Notes under the pieces: generated by a model
What the model was told of the DNA's origin: nothing
Databases searched by the model: none
What the model saw: only the letters and a program-made list of their open reading frames with translations
Assembly (NCBI RefSeq): GCF_003111605.1
Contig: NZ_MZGU01000004.1
Location: 620,001-684,000, forward strand
DNA from: Methanobrevibacter woesei
Lineage (GTDB): Archaea > Methanobacteriota > Methanobacteria > Methanobacteriales > Methanobacteriaceae
Direction of reading: 5' to 3'
DNA: 64,000 nt
In this document: piece by piece, positions 33,716 to 42,160 of the stretch
How the letters are laid out: each line of letters opens with the position of its first letter
How positions within the stretch are numbered: the stretch's first letter is position 1
Translations under genes and position numbers: made by a program

Positions 33716-34834
33716 CTAGAATTTACCTTCCAATAAGTCTACAACATCTTCCAATAATTCTGGAATGTCAAGGTGTTGAGTACATTGATCTACACAGTCT
33801 CCACAGAAGCTGCAGTCAGATGCTGGTGCTCCTCTTTCTGCATAGTTGTTATAATAGATATAATAAAGAGGCTGTATTTCAATTGCACTTTTAGCATCAT
33901 TGTAAAGCTCAAAGAACTTGGAAATTGGAATATCATTAGGGCAGTGTTCAACACAGTAGTTACAGTAGGTACATGGAATAGCTATTGACTGATTAATGAT
34001 TTCAACAACTTCGTCAATGATTGTTTTTTCTTCATCATTTAATGGCTTGAAATCTTTAACAATTTCTAAGTTTTCTTCCATCTGTTCAAGAGCACTCATA
34101 CCACTTAAAGTACAAATTACTCCATCAAGGCTTAAACAGAATCTTATTGCCCATGAAACATTAGATGCATCAGGATTGTAATCTTTGAATTTTTTCTCTG
34201 CTTCTTCAGGAAGATTTACAAGGTTTCCTCCTTTAACAGCTTCCATAATAATTACATCAACATCGTGTTTACGTGCAACTTCGTAGCATTCTTTTGCTTG
34301 TATACTTTCATTATTATACCAGTCAAGGTAGTTAATTTGTAACTGAACAAAGTCAACATCAGGATTTTCAGTTAAGATTTCATCTAAAAGCTCAGCACTG
34401 TCATGGTGGGAAAATCCAATCTTTTTAACTAAACCTTTTTCTTTTTTATCACGTACAAAACCAAAACAGTCTAAATAGTCACATACAGGTTTAAATACAT
34501 CAGTGGTGTTGTGAACAAGATAATAATCAAAATAATCTACACCACATCTTTCTAACTGTTCATTAAAAATAGCTTCAATATCACTTTCTTTAGTTAATTC
34601 ATATAATGGTAATTTATCAGCTATTAATACATCTTCTCTAGGATATCTTTTAATAACACATTCACGAATAGCTATTTCACTTTTCCCTTCATGATATCCA
34701 TATCCAGTATCGAAATAGTTATATCCTGCTTCTATGTATTTGTCAACCATGTCATTAACTTGTTCATAGTCAATATCAGCATAATCTTCACTTTTTATTG
34801 GTAATCTCATTAATCCAAATCCAAAGTCCATCAT
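33716..34834 (-). CDS. Aldo/keto reductase with C-terminal ferredoxin domain
   Basis: A 372-residue fusion of an aldo/keto reductase barrel with two 4Fe-4S motifs (COG1453 type). Barrel motifs include FDTGYGYHEGKSE near residue 40, DYYLVHNTTD near residue 103, IGFSHHD near residue 142 and IMEAVKGGNL near residue 200. Cluster motifs are CTYCNYCVEHCP near residue 290 and CSFCGDCVDQCTQH near residue 345. It is the closest in layout to the enzyme at 61266, which also sits beside an FMN reductase gene. Substrate unknown; electron transfer from flavin or ferredoxin is plausible. Confidence 0.85.
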   Translation of the reverse strand: MMDFGFGLMRLPIKSEDYADIDYEQVNDMVDKYIEAGYNYFDTGYGYHEGKSEIAIRECVIKRYPREDVLIADKLPLYELTKESDIEAIFNEQLERCGVDYFDYYLVHNTTDVFKPVCDYLDCFGFVRDKKEKGLVKKIGFSHHDSAELLDEILTENPDVDFVQLQINYLDWYNNESIQAKECYEVARKHDVDVIIMEAVKGGNLVNLPEEAEKKFKDYNPDASNVSWAIRFCLSLDGVICTLSGMSALEQMEENLEIVKDFKPLNDEEKTIIDEVVEIINQSIAIPCTYCNYCVEHCPNDIPISKFFELYNDAKSAIEIQPLYYIYYNNYAERGAPASDCSFCGDCVDQCTQHLDIPELLEDVVDLLEGKF

Positions 34835-34843
34835 TTTATCACC

Positions 34844-35383
34844 TTAGACAATTTTTCCATAATTATAAGCTTCTAATAAAGTTTCTTCTTTTTCTTTTAC
34901 ATCTCCTACTTTACCAACACCAAGGCCATAAATTATGCCTTTGTTTGTAGGATTAGTTAAACAGTTTAAATATGATTTAAATTCACGTTTTACATTTACC
35001 AAATGTTTTTCATTAGGTGTAGCTGCAGTAAATATAAAATAGAACTCTTTATCTTTCATTTCTGAAAAACGGGGTGTGGTTCTATCTATTAACATTTTCA
35101 TTTGTCCAGACATTGTAAAGAAGTATACTGGAGTGGCCATTACAATAACATCTGCATTTACCATTTTTTCAAGTATTTCTCTCATATCATCATCAATTAC
35201 GCAGCTATGTGTTTCATCACAGGTAAGGCAGCCAGTACATAATTTAATGTCTTTTTTTGTTAGGTATATTTTTTCACAACTATGATCTGCTTCTTCTGCA
35301 CCTTTAATAAATTCATCACATAAAATATCGGAATTTCCACCAATTCTAGGACTACTCTGAAGAATTAAAATGTTTTTACTCAT
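34844..35383 (-). CDS. NADPH-dependent FMN reductase / flavodoxin-like protein
   Basis: A 179-residue flavodoxin-fold protein. The phosphate loop is LQSSPRIGGNSDILCDEFI at residues 7-25, the Cys-rich KLCTGCLTCDETHSCVIDDD near residue 48 is typical of the iron-sulfur flavoprotein-like group, and VMATPVYFFTMSGQMKMLIDR near residue 80 binds the isoalloxazine. It lies 9 bp upstream of the Fe-S aldo/keto reductase, and its start overlaps the stop of the coiled-coil gene by one base (TAATG). A matching flavodoxin/AKR pair occurs at 60.7-62.4 kb. Confidence 0.85.
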   Translation of the reverse strand: MSKNILILQSSPRIGGNSDILCDEFIKGAEEADHSCEKIYLTKKDIKLCTGCLTCDETHSCVIDDDMREILEKMVNADVIVMATPVYFFTMSGQMKMLIDRTTPRFSEMKDKEFYFIFTAATPNEKHLVNVKREFKSYLNCLTNPTNKGIIYGLGVGKVGDVKEKEETLLEAYNYGKIV

Positions 35384-35733
35384 TAATGTTCACCATTAAT
35401 CTCTTTTAAAATAAATTCTTTTTCTAATTCAAGATAATGAATCTCTTTATCAAAGTTTTCTGCTTCTCTGTCTTTCATTTCATTTAAACTTTTCATTAAT
35501 AAGTTTATTTTCTTTTCACAGTCAGCAATAGCTTTTTCTTTTGTCTTTTTTAATTTTTCAATCTGATTATCTATTTGTTCAACTCTTATATCATTACATT
35601 CAATGTCTTCAATACTTAATGCATCATTTAGCGCATTATCTAATATGTCTTGAAGTTTAAGACCTTTTGACTTTGCGAGGTCTTTTTTTTCTTTATTGAT
35701 TTTTACACATGTAGTTTCATTAAATCTAACCAT
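35383..35733 (-). CDS. Coiled-coil protein with possible N-terminal DNA-binding segment
   Basis: A 116-residue charged protein. Residues 1-40 (VRFNETTCVKINKEKKDLAK, then GLKLQDILDNALNDAL) could be a short ribbon-helix-helix-like fold, as the strand-helix-helix order fits. Residues about 50-112 form a continuous lysine/glutamate coiled coil. It is promoter-proximal in the FMN reductase/AKR/acetyltransferase cluster, so a regulator is possible but unproven. The upstream 165 bp is very AT-rich with several TATA-like runs. No family is recognised. Confidence 0.55.
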   Translation of the reverse strand: MVRFNETTCVKINKEKKDLAKSKGLKLQDILDNALNDALSIEDIECNDIRVEQIDNQIEKLKKTKEKAIADCEKKINLLMKSLNEMKDREAENFDKEIHYLELEKEFILKEINGEH

Positions 35734-35899
35734 ATGTATGCTCCTTTTAAGTTTAGTTGTATATTATTTCTAAAATTAGCTACATATATATTTTTTTTAA
35801 AAATTATTTTATATATGTATTTAATTAATTTCATTATATATAACTTTTTATATGTTATGTATATATATATATAAAATTTTTAAAAAATAAAAAAACTCT

Positions 35900-37291
35900 C
35901 TAAATAAGAGAGAAAAGAGGTAATGGGATATAAATGATGTTGTTTTTGATTTCAATATTGGATAAATTATCTATAACTAAAATACCATATTCAGCATCAT
36001 ACTCTTCAATGGCTTTATTTAATTTATCCTCATTTGAGTTAACATCAACAGGCACTATCTTCTCATTGCTTTTTACAATAAATTCAACACCATCTACAGT
36101 TGCATCATAATAAAGATTATAATTATTATCTTTTAATTTAAATAATGCTGATGCAACTAAATTTTTAGCAATGCTATCATAATACTCCCCATAATTTGTT
36201 GAAATATCTTTAGAAATTTGATAAATTGCTGATTTAAACTGTGTTGAAATAAAGAAGTATTTCCAGGCTTTTCTTACAGATTTACCAGATGAAACATAAG
36301 GTTCTACATGGAATAAAATTTGAATATTTTCAAAAGCAAATAATAAATTACTTACATTCTTTTTGGATATATTTAACGTAGTAGCTAGTTTATTTAATGC
36401 TAAATCTTTAATATCTTCCATGACAAGTAAGTTAAGCAATGGATAAGCTAATAATCTTGAAAGTCTTGTAAATGAACTAATGGAATCTAGGTCTTTTTCA
36501 ATAATCTCATTTTTAATGTCTAAAGTTGAACTGATTTGAAGTACATTGTTTTGAGCTAAATTAGGAAATGAAGAGTACTGTATATGATTCATCCATTCAT
36601 CTTTATGTTTTTTAATATATGGATTTAAAGGAATTTCTTCTAAACTACCAGTTTCACCTTCTAAAATAAGATTTTTTAGATTCTTTTTAACATCAAGGGA
36701 AATAGTGTAGTTATAGTTTAAATTAAGGTATTCTATGAAATTAAGAGGATACATTTTAATAATGGTGTCTTCAAGGGAATTGCTGTCTAGTTCATAGCTA
36801 ATGACATTAGATCCTGCGAAAATAATGAAAATATTTTTGTTTTCATCAGAGTTTATCCATTTCTCTACAGAATTTAAATTATCAAGATATTGTGATTCAT
36901 CTACGAAAATTACTATTTTTTCATCTTTTTTAAAGCCGAAATCATTTTTATAAACATTAAAAAAGTCACAAATTTCATATTCTCCTAAATCACGAAGTCT
37001 ATTGAGATTTAAATATAAAATGTTTCTTGAAGGTACATGTTTTTCAGATTTTAAATAATCATATAACTGGTAGAGAATTGTTGTTTTCCCTATGCCCCTA
37101 ATTCCAGACATTATAAAAAATCTGTTTGTTTTATCATCATTTAAGAATAAATCAATTGAATTTTTAAGTATATAATACTCTTCTCTTTTCTTAATGTCAT
37201 TGCCCATTGTTGTTAATTTACTTTCAATAAATTTTTCTATATTTTTTAGTAAATTTTCTAAATACAACTTTATTTCCTTTTTATCCATCAC
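35900..37291 (-). CDS. Archaeal AAA ATPase with C-terminal nuclease-like domain
   Basis: A 463-residue ATPase of the large archaeal ATPase/DUF4143-like group. Walker A is GIRGIGKTTILYQLYDYL near residue 65, and Walker B is KIVIFVDESQYLD near residue 125. A winged-helix segment (LNKLATTLNISKKNVSNLL) lies near residue 305, and the C-terminal DGVEFIVKSNEKIVPVDVNS resembles a PD-(D/E)xK core. Such proteins are expanded in archaea and suspected of mobile or defence roles. It stands alone. The product starts with two methionines; the second (37288) could also be used. Confidence 0.75.
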   Translation of the reverse strand: MMDKKEIKLYLENLLKNIEKFIESKLTTMGNDIKKREEYYILKNSIDLFLNDDKTNRFFIMSGIRGIGKTTILYQLYDYLKSEKHVPSRNILYLNLNRLRDLGEYEICDFFNVYKNDFGFKKDEKIVIFVDESQYLDNLNSVEKWINSDENKNIFIIFAGSNVISYELDSNSLEDTIIKMYPLNFIEYLNLNYNYTISLDVKKNLKNLILEGETGSLEEIPLNPYIKKHKDEWMNHIQYSSFPNLAQNNVLQISSTLDIKNEIIEKDLDSISSFTRLSRLLAYPLLNLLVMEDIKDLALNKLATTLNISKKNVSNLLFAFENIQILFHVEPYVSSGKSVRKAWKYFFISTQFKSAIYQISKDISTNYGEYYDSIAKNLVASALFKLKDNNYNLYYDATVDGVEFIVKSNEKIVPVDVNSNEDKLNKAIEEYDAEYGILVIDNLSNIEIKNNIIYIPLPLFSLI

Positions 37292-37431
37292 AATACACCA
37301 TTATTACTATTTTATTAACATCTTATATATTTAATAGTACTTTTATTTATACTTATAAAAATACTGTTAATAACTTGATGAGGTTAGTTATAAATGATGT
37401 AAAAATGAAAAATAGATATTGGAGATATTAA

Positions 37432-38061
37432 ATGCATAAAATTGACTTTAATTTGGAAAAAAATCCATTCTATAATTTTCAATCATCAAGATATTCAATG
37501 TCTGCACGTGTTAATGTTAAAAAAGCCTATGAATTTGCTAAAAATGAAAATTATTCCTTTTTCTTAGTTACATTAGCTAGTTTATTAAAGGCAGCCAATG
37601 ATGTTGAAAAATTAAGATATAGAATAATCAATAATGAAGTTGTTGAATTTGAATCAATGGATGGTATAACTCCAATAATGGATGAAAGTAAAAACAGTTA
37701 CTGTGAGATGAGAGTTACAAATCCAGTTAATTTCCCATTATGGCATGAAGATGTAAAAAAATTAAGTAAAGATATATTATCTGAAAAAATAGATGGATTT
37801 AACTTGCCTATGGAAAAAAGAGATGAAGAAAATATAATAAATTTCTCATGCATTCCTTGGGTTGATTTTGACTCAATTACAACAGCAGTGCTTCATCCAA
37901 GACAAATTCAGCCTTTAATTACATGGGGAAAATTTGATAAGGATTATGAAATGACAGTATCAATAACTGTAAATCACATCTTTGTAGCAGGCTCTGATTT
38001 GGCTAAATTCTACAAAAAGGCACAATATTACTTGGATAATGTTGAAAAGTTATTTAAATAA
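37432..38061 (+). CDS. Chloramphenicol acetyltransferase-like protein (copy 1)
   Basis: A 209-residue protein with the CAT fold pattern: SRYSMSARVNVKKAYEFAK near residue 19, RYRIINNEVVEFESMDGITP near residue 62, FSCIPWVDFDSIT near residue 140 and the active-site region VNHIFVAGSDLAKFY near residue 180. The CAT signature HHxxxDG is altered: the catalytic second histidine is kept, but the first is Asn and the Asp is Ala. The true acceptor is therefore uncertain, and resistance to chloramphenicol should not be assumed. A paralog is at 59958. It converges on the CDF gene with an 8-bp overlap. Confidence 0.75.
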   Translation: MHKIDFNLEKNPFYNFQSSRYSMSARVNVKKAYEFAKNENYSFFLVTLASLLKAANDVEKLRYRIINNEVVEFESMDGITPIMDESKNSYCEMRVTNPVNFPLWHEDVKKLSKDILSEKIDGFNLPMEKRDEENIINFSCIPWVDFDSITTAVLHPRQIQPLITWGKFDKDYEMTVSITVNHIFVAGSDLAKFYKKAQYYLDNVEKLFK

Positions 38062-38902
38062 ATTCAATTGTAATGTCAATTATCTCTTTTTCAATACACA
38101 TCTCATTGATTTTATTTTTAATTAACTCTTCATCAGAACCATTATCAATATCTAATTTTATGGTTAATACAGATTCAAGTCCATCTAGAGACCATAAATG
38201 AAAACCTTCAATTGATTTAACTCCTTTAATGGATAATATTTCATTTTTAAGTTCATCTACATTAATATCAAAAGGCACTCTTTGAAGTAATGGTGTTAAT
38301 GAATGTATAAGAGTTTTTCCTAAGTTATAAATTAACCACAAACTTATTACAATGGATACCAATGGATCAAGAATTGGCAAATCAACGAAGATAAGAACTA
38401 CACTAACTACTAAAAGACCTATCCATTTGAAGATATCTCCTAAAACATGGTAAAGAATAGCTTTTTCATTAAATGTTTCACCACCATGAAGGATGAATGC
38501 AGAAATTCCCTTAAAAATAAGTCCTAATATAGCTACTAATACCATTCCTTCTGCATTTGGAGATACTGGAGCAAATAAACGTGATAGGGATTCATATATC
38601 ACAATAACTGATATAACAACAACGAATACTGAGGTAATCACAGCACCAAGTAAAGAGAATCTCTTATAACCATAGGTGTACTTATTATCACTGCCTTTTT
38701 GGGATATTCTCTCTAAAACCCAAGCTAGTCCAACGGAAATTGTATCAGATAAATCATGAAGGCAGTCTGCTAAAATAGCTACACTATTTGTTATTAATCC
38801 GCCAATGATTACAACTACATTAAGTAAAATGTTTAGAATAAATACATACAACAGATTTCCGCTAGCTTTTTTATGATAATGATTATGACTACCTACTCTC
38901 AT
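38054..38902 (-). CDS. Cation diffusion facilitator transporter
   Basis: A 282-residue metal:proton antiporter with about six transmembrane helices. The metal site is NSVAILADCLHDLSDTISVG near residue 42 and, in helix 5, ILYHVLGDIFKWIG near residue 153. The C-terminal cytosolic domain (KGVKSIEGFHLWSLDGLES) is typical of Zn-type members and of metal-dependent dimerisation. An N-terminal His segment (SHNHYHKK) precedes helix 1. It converges with the CAT-like gene, overlapping by 8 bp, and shares the divergent 74-bp intergenic region with the radical SAM gene. Confidence 0.88.
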   Translation of the reverse strand: MRVGSHNHYHKKASGNLLYVFILNILLNVVVIIGGLITNSVAILADCLHDLSDTISVGLAWVLERISQKGSDNKYTYGYKRFSLLGAVITSVFVVVISVIVIYESLSRLFAPVSPNAEGMVLVAILGLIFKGISAFILHGGETFNEKAILYHVLGDIFKWIGLLVVSVVLIFVDLPILDPLVSIVISLWLIYNLGKTLIHSLTPLLQRVPFDINVDELKNEILSIKGVKSIEGFHLWSLDGLESVLTIKLDIDNGSDEELIKNKINEMCIEKEIIDITIEFI

Positions 38903-38976
38903 AATTTAATATTTATATGTTAGCTATTATAAAAGTTAAGATGTAAAGTTTAATTTTAAATATTATTGGTGGATTT

Positions 38977-39852
38977 ATGCATTTTGTCCAAGCTAAAAGT
39001 TTAATATCTTCAAAAAATGGGATGAATCTATACAGGGGATGTACTCATGGATGTATCTACTGTGATTCAAGAAGTAAGATATATAATATGAATCATGATT
39101 TTGAAGATATTGAAGTTAAGCAGAATAGCTTGGAATTATTGAAAAAAGCATTAAAATCTAAAAAAGAGAAATGTATGATAGGAACTGGATCTATGACAGA
39201 CCCTTATATTCCTCTTGAGTTCAAATTGGAATTTGTTAGAAACTCTTTAAAATTGATTTACAGATATGGATTTGGATTTACCTGCATTACAAAATCTGAT
39301 TTAATATTAAGAGATTTGGATTTGCTTAAAAAGATAAATGAAAAGGCAAAAACCGTTGTACAGATTACCTTGACAACAGCTGATGAAGATTTGTGCAGAA
39401 AAATTGAGCCTAATGTCTGCACAACCAAAAGAAGAGTTGAAGTCTTAAAAAAGTTAAATGATGCAGATATTCCAACTGTTGTATGGTTAACTCCATTTTT
39501 ACCTTATGTAAATGATACAGAAGAGAATATTTCTAAACTTTTGGATTACTGCATTGAAACTAATGTTAAGGGTATAATCTGTTTTAATATAGGTTTAACT
39601 TTAAGGGATGGAAATCGCCAGTATTTTTATAAAAAGCTGGATGAATCATTTCCAGGCCTTAAAAACAGATATATTGAAAAATATGGAAGTAACTATGTTT
39701 TAGAAAGTGAAAATAACAGGCAATTAATGGACTTATTTTATAAAAAGACAGCTGAAAATAATATTTTAAATAAACCTGATGATGTTTTCAGATATTTGAG
39801 GGACTTTCCAAATAAGGACAAGTCTAGGCAATCAACTTTATATTTTAATTAG
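38977..39852 (+). CDS. Radical SAM protein, spore photoproduct lyase-related (SplB/Rv2578c type)
   Basis: A 291-residue radical SAM protein. The cluster motif is LYRGCTHGCIYCDSRS near residue 18 (Cx3Cx2C), followed by MIGTGSMTDPYIPLE near residue 68 and TLTTADEDLCRKIEPN near residue 130. This group is called DNA repair photolyase-like but its activity is unproven. There is no N-terminal extension. A TATA-like AAATATTA is present upstream. It stands alone; 226 bp of AT-rich DNA follows. Confidence 0.82.
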   Translation: MHFVQAKSLISSKNGMNLYRGCTHGCIYCDSRSKIYNMNHDFEDIEVKQNSLELLKKALKSKKEKCMIGTGSMTDPYIPLEFKLEFVRNSLKLIYRYGFGFTCITKSDLILRDLDLLKKINEKAKTVVQITLTTADEDLCRKIEPNVCTTKRRVEVLKKLNDADIPTVVWLTPFLPYVNDTEENISKLLDYCIETNVKGIICFNIGLTLRDGNRQYFYKKLDESFPGLKNRYIEKYGSNYVLESENNRQLMDLFYKKTAENNILNKPDDVFRYLRDFPNKDKSRQSTLYFN

Positions 39853-40078
39853 AATAATATAACAAATCAATCCTTAAAAAGAGCAATGCTAGATTTTATG
39901 ATTAAAATTTATAAAAATACACATATATAGGTTTTAATATTATTTAATAAAAATCACTTCATAAAATAGCTGGCTGACATATCAAATGAATTTGTTTTAT
40001 GGAAATCTGATAATAGTATTATTTTATATACTTTAATATCATATTAATAAACAACTAATGGGAACTGTGTGATATTTT

Positions 40079-40312
40079 ATGACAATGTTTAAATATTTTT
40101 CCCATCAATTGCCTGGAAGAATTTTTAATGATAAATATTTGGTTCTAGGTTTGGCAAGATATGTTGGTGCATATATTATCATAACATCAATGATTTTTGG
40201 CTACTTTTTAATTTTTATGCCTTTCAGTTTTGATATGATTTTATTATCTTTTATTTTAGCTATTCCCGCTATTATAGGAGTATTGCTCAACATGGATGTG
40301 GGAAATTATTGA
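40079..40312 (+). CDS. Small membrane protein
   Basis: A 77-residue protein with a polar N-terminus (FKYFSHQLPGRIFNDKYLVL) followed by two hydrophobic helices at about residues 27-46 and 50-70. No family is recognised. GTGTGAT about 7 nt before the ATG at 40079 could act as a ribosome binding site. It lies in an AT-rich area between the radical SAM gene and the Asp/Tyr-repeat protein. Evidence for expression is limited to the clean hydrophobic pattern and the start site. Confidence 0.5.
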   Translation: MTMFKYFSHQLPGRIFNDKYLVLGLARYVGAYIIITSMIFGYFLIFMPFSFDMILLSFILAIPAIIGVLLNMDVGNY

Positions 40313-40399
40313 TAGTTTAAAATAATTACTAGTCTCATTAGGGTGTATGAATTAGTAGATTTCAAAAAAAAATTTAATATATTATATGAGGTTTTTAAA

Positions 40400-40657
40400 A
40401 TGTCCCGTACTAGCCTTCTTATAATTGTTGGTGTTTGTTGCCTTGTTTTAGTAGCTGTTGGCGCTTCTTTTTTCATGTTTTTTGGAGAAGAAAATAATTC
40501 TGTTGTTGATGACGATAGGTATGAGCTCAGACAAAACAATAATCATTATGATGATTATGATGACCGTTATGATGATGATCGCTATGATGATGATTATGAT
40601 GACCGTTATGATGATGATCGCTATGATGATGATTATGATGACCGTTATGATGATTAA
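40400..40657 (+). CDS. Membrane-anchored protein with Asp/Tyr tandem repeats
   Basis: An 85-residue protein. Residues 4-28 form one transmembrane helix (SLLIIVGVCCLVLVAVGASF); residues about 50-85 are made of the unit DYDDRYDDDRYDD repeated almost three times. The repeated tail is strongly acidic and aromatic, facing outside, and could bind cations. The ATG at 40400 is chosen because GAGG at 40388-40391 precedes it; a longer frame from 40343 lacks a site. The tail is encoded by a 39-bp DNA tandem repeat and so may vary in length between strains. Confidence 0.65.
   Translation: MSRTSLLIIVGVCCLVLVAVGASFFMFFGEENNSVVDDDRYELRQNNNHYDDYDDRYDDDRYDDDYDDRYDDDRYDDDYDDRYDD
40553..40654 (+). repeat. 39-bp coding tandem repeat, 2.6 copies
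   Basis: The unit GATTATGATGACCGTTATGA... (39 bp) occurs at 40553-40591 and 40592-40630, with a 24-bp partial copy at 40631-40654. Copies look identical, including alternate Arg codons (CGT then CGC), implying recent expansion by slippage or recombination. The length is a multiple of three, so copy-number change keeps the frame. Confidence 0.85.
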
Positions 40658-40853
40658 TAAAACAATCATCATTAATTCTTTTTTTCAAATAATATCTATT
40701 TATAGCAAGTTTAAAGTGATTATTAAAAGTAATTTTATGGATTTAAATAAATCTATAACTTCAAGATATGTTTTTTATAAAATACTTTAAATTACACAAA
40801 CAACATATTAATTAGAATAATAATATTAGACTATTATTTTTTGAGATGATTAG

Positions 40854-42005
40854 ATGGAGTATAGAACACTTGGAAAAACCGGATTAAAAGTAAGTGAAAT
40901 TGGTTTTGGTGGAGAATGGGTTGGTGGATATAGCTTAGAAGAAGTTAAAAATCTCACGGACTGCTGTGAAGAAAATGGTATCAATTTCTTAGACTGTTGG
41001 ATGGCAGACCCTGAAATCCGTTCAAATTTAGGAGATGCCATTAAAGAAACAAGAGATGACTGGTATATTCAAGGTCATTTTGGTTCTACATGGATTGACG
41101 GACAATATCTACGTATAAGAGATTTGGATAAAGTAAAAAAAGCATTTAATGATTTGCTTAACCGTTTTCACACAGATTACTTAGATATTGGTATGATTCA
41201 TTTTGTTGATGAAATAGATGAATATGAGAAAATAATGAATGGTGAATTCTTTGATTATGTATTAAAACAGCATGAAGAAGGAATCATAGGTCATATTGGT
41301 ATAAGTACTCATAATACAGATGTTGCTAATTTGGCTGTGAATTCAGATGTTTTTGAAACAATAATGTTTAGTGCTAATCCTGCTTTTGATATGCTTGCAC
41401 CAACTGATGATATTAATGATTTCTCTGATGAAGAATCATTTAATCAGGAATTACACGGGATGGATCCTCAAAGAGCAGATTTCTATGAAAGTGCTGAGAA
41501 AAACAATGTTGGTGTTACAATAATGAAACCATTTGCAGGCGGAAGATTATTTAATGTAAATGACTCTCCATTTGGTGTGGCATTGACTCCTATTCAGTGT
41601 ATCCACTACTGTTTGTCTCAATCAGGAGTAGCTTCAGTAATGGGTGGTTATGCAAAAGTTTCTGAAATTGAAGAAGCTATTAGTTATGAAACTGCAACTG
41701 AAGAGATGAAAAACTATTCAGAAGTACTTAAAAACTCACCTAAAAACCCATATCTTGGACAATGCACTTACTGTGGGCACTGTGCTCCTTGCAGTGAAAA
41801 TATTGACATTGCTATGCTTAATAAATACTATGATCTGGCAAAAATACATGATGAAATTCCAGATTCATTAAAACTTCATTATGATAGTTTATCTGCTAAT
41901 GCTGGAGACTGCAGTCAATGTGGGGACTGTGAAAGCCGTTGCCCATTTAATGTGGAAATTATGGATAAAATGATTGAAATTAATGAATATTTCAAAGGTG
42001 AATAA
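40854..42005 (+). CDS. Aldo/keto reductase with ferredoxin domain (second type)
   Basis: A 383-residue aldo/keto reductase fused to two Fe-S motifs. It begins MEYRTLGKTGLKVSEIGFGG, typical of the family; the barrel carries DYLDIGMIHFVDEID near residue 117 and IGISTHNTD near residue 148. The cluster motifs are CTYCGHCAPCSENIDI near residue 305 and CSQCGDCESRCPFN near residue 352. It is less similar to the enzymes at 33.7 and 61.3 kb than those are to each other. It stands alone, with a hairpin terminator downstream at 42039. Confidence 0.83.
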   Translation: MEYRTLGKTGLKVSEIGFGGEWVGGYSLEEVKNLTDCCEENGINFLDCWMADPEIRSNLGDAIKETRDDWYIQGHFGSTWIDGQYLRIRDLDKVKKAFNDLLNRFHTDYLDIGMIHFVDEIDEYEKIMNGEFFDYVLKQHEEGIIGHIGISTHNTDVANLAVNSDVFETIMFSANPAFDMLAPTDDINDFSDEESFNQELHGMDPQRADFYESAEKNNVGVTIMKPFAGGRLFNVNDSPFGVALTPIQCIHYCLSQSGVASVMGGYAKVSEIEEAISYETATEEMKNYSEVLKNSPKNPYLGQCTYCGHCAPCSENIDIAMLNKYYDLAKIHDEIPDSLKLHYDSLSANAGDCSQCGDCESRCPFNVEIMDKMIEINEYFKGE

Positions 42006-42038
42006 CTTAATTAATCAATATATTAATTTTAATTTTTC

Positions 42039-42067
42039 AAATAGCTGTTTATAGCTATTTTTTTCTG
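42039..42067 (+). terminator. Hairpin terminator after the aldo/keto reductase
   Basis: AAATAGCT (42039-42046) pairs perfectly with AGCTATTT (42053-42060) around the loop GTTTAT, followed directly by a T-run. It is 34 bp beyond the stop codon. Confidence 0.65.
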
Positions 42068-42160
42068 ATTTTTTTATATTTTGTTAAGTAAATCTTTATA
42101 TAGTACTTTGTATATATACACAAATATTATTATAAAATATATATAATATTGATGATTGTC

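Noticed and set aside
35740-35899. Long TATATATATA run as a replication or attachment site
   Set aside because: Simple AT repeats are common here; no flanking direct repeats, ORB-like motif or integrase gene is present.
39935-40035. Possible C/D-box guide RNA between the radical SAM gene and the small membrane gene (two CTGA motifs, an ATGAA box and a CATAAAA/TTTTATG inverted repeat)
   Set aside because: No convincing C box (RTGATGA) lies at the 5' end, terminal pairing is weak, and such short motifs are expected by chance in AT-rich DNA.
40448-40790. Long ORFs on the other frames over the Asp/Tyr repeat (Ile- or Met-rich products)
   Set aside because: They are frame shadows of a short-period repeat with low-complexity translation and no ribosome binding site.
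42105-42130. TTTGTATATATACACAAA near-palindrome upstream of the alpha/beta hydrolase as a definite operator
   Set aside because: The two arms differ, and TATA-rich sequence is self-complementary by composition; kept only as a remark in the gene entry.
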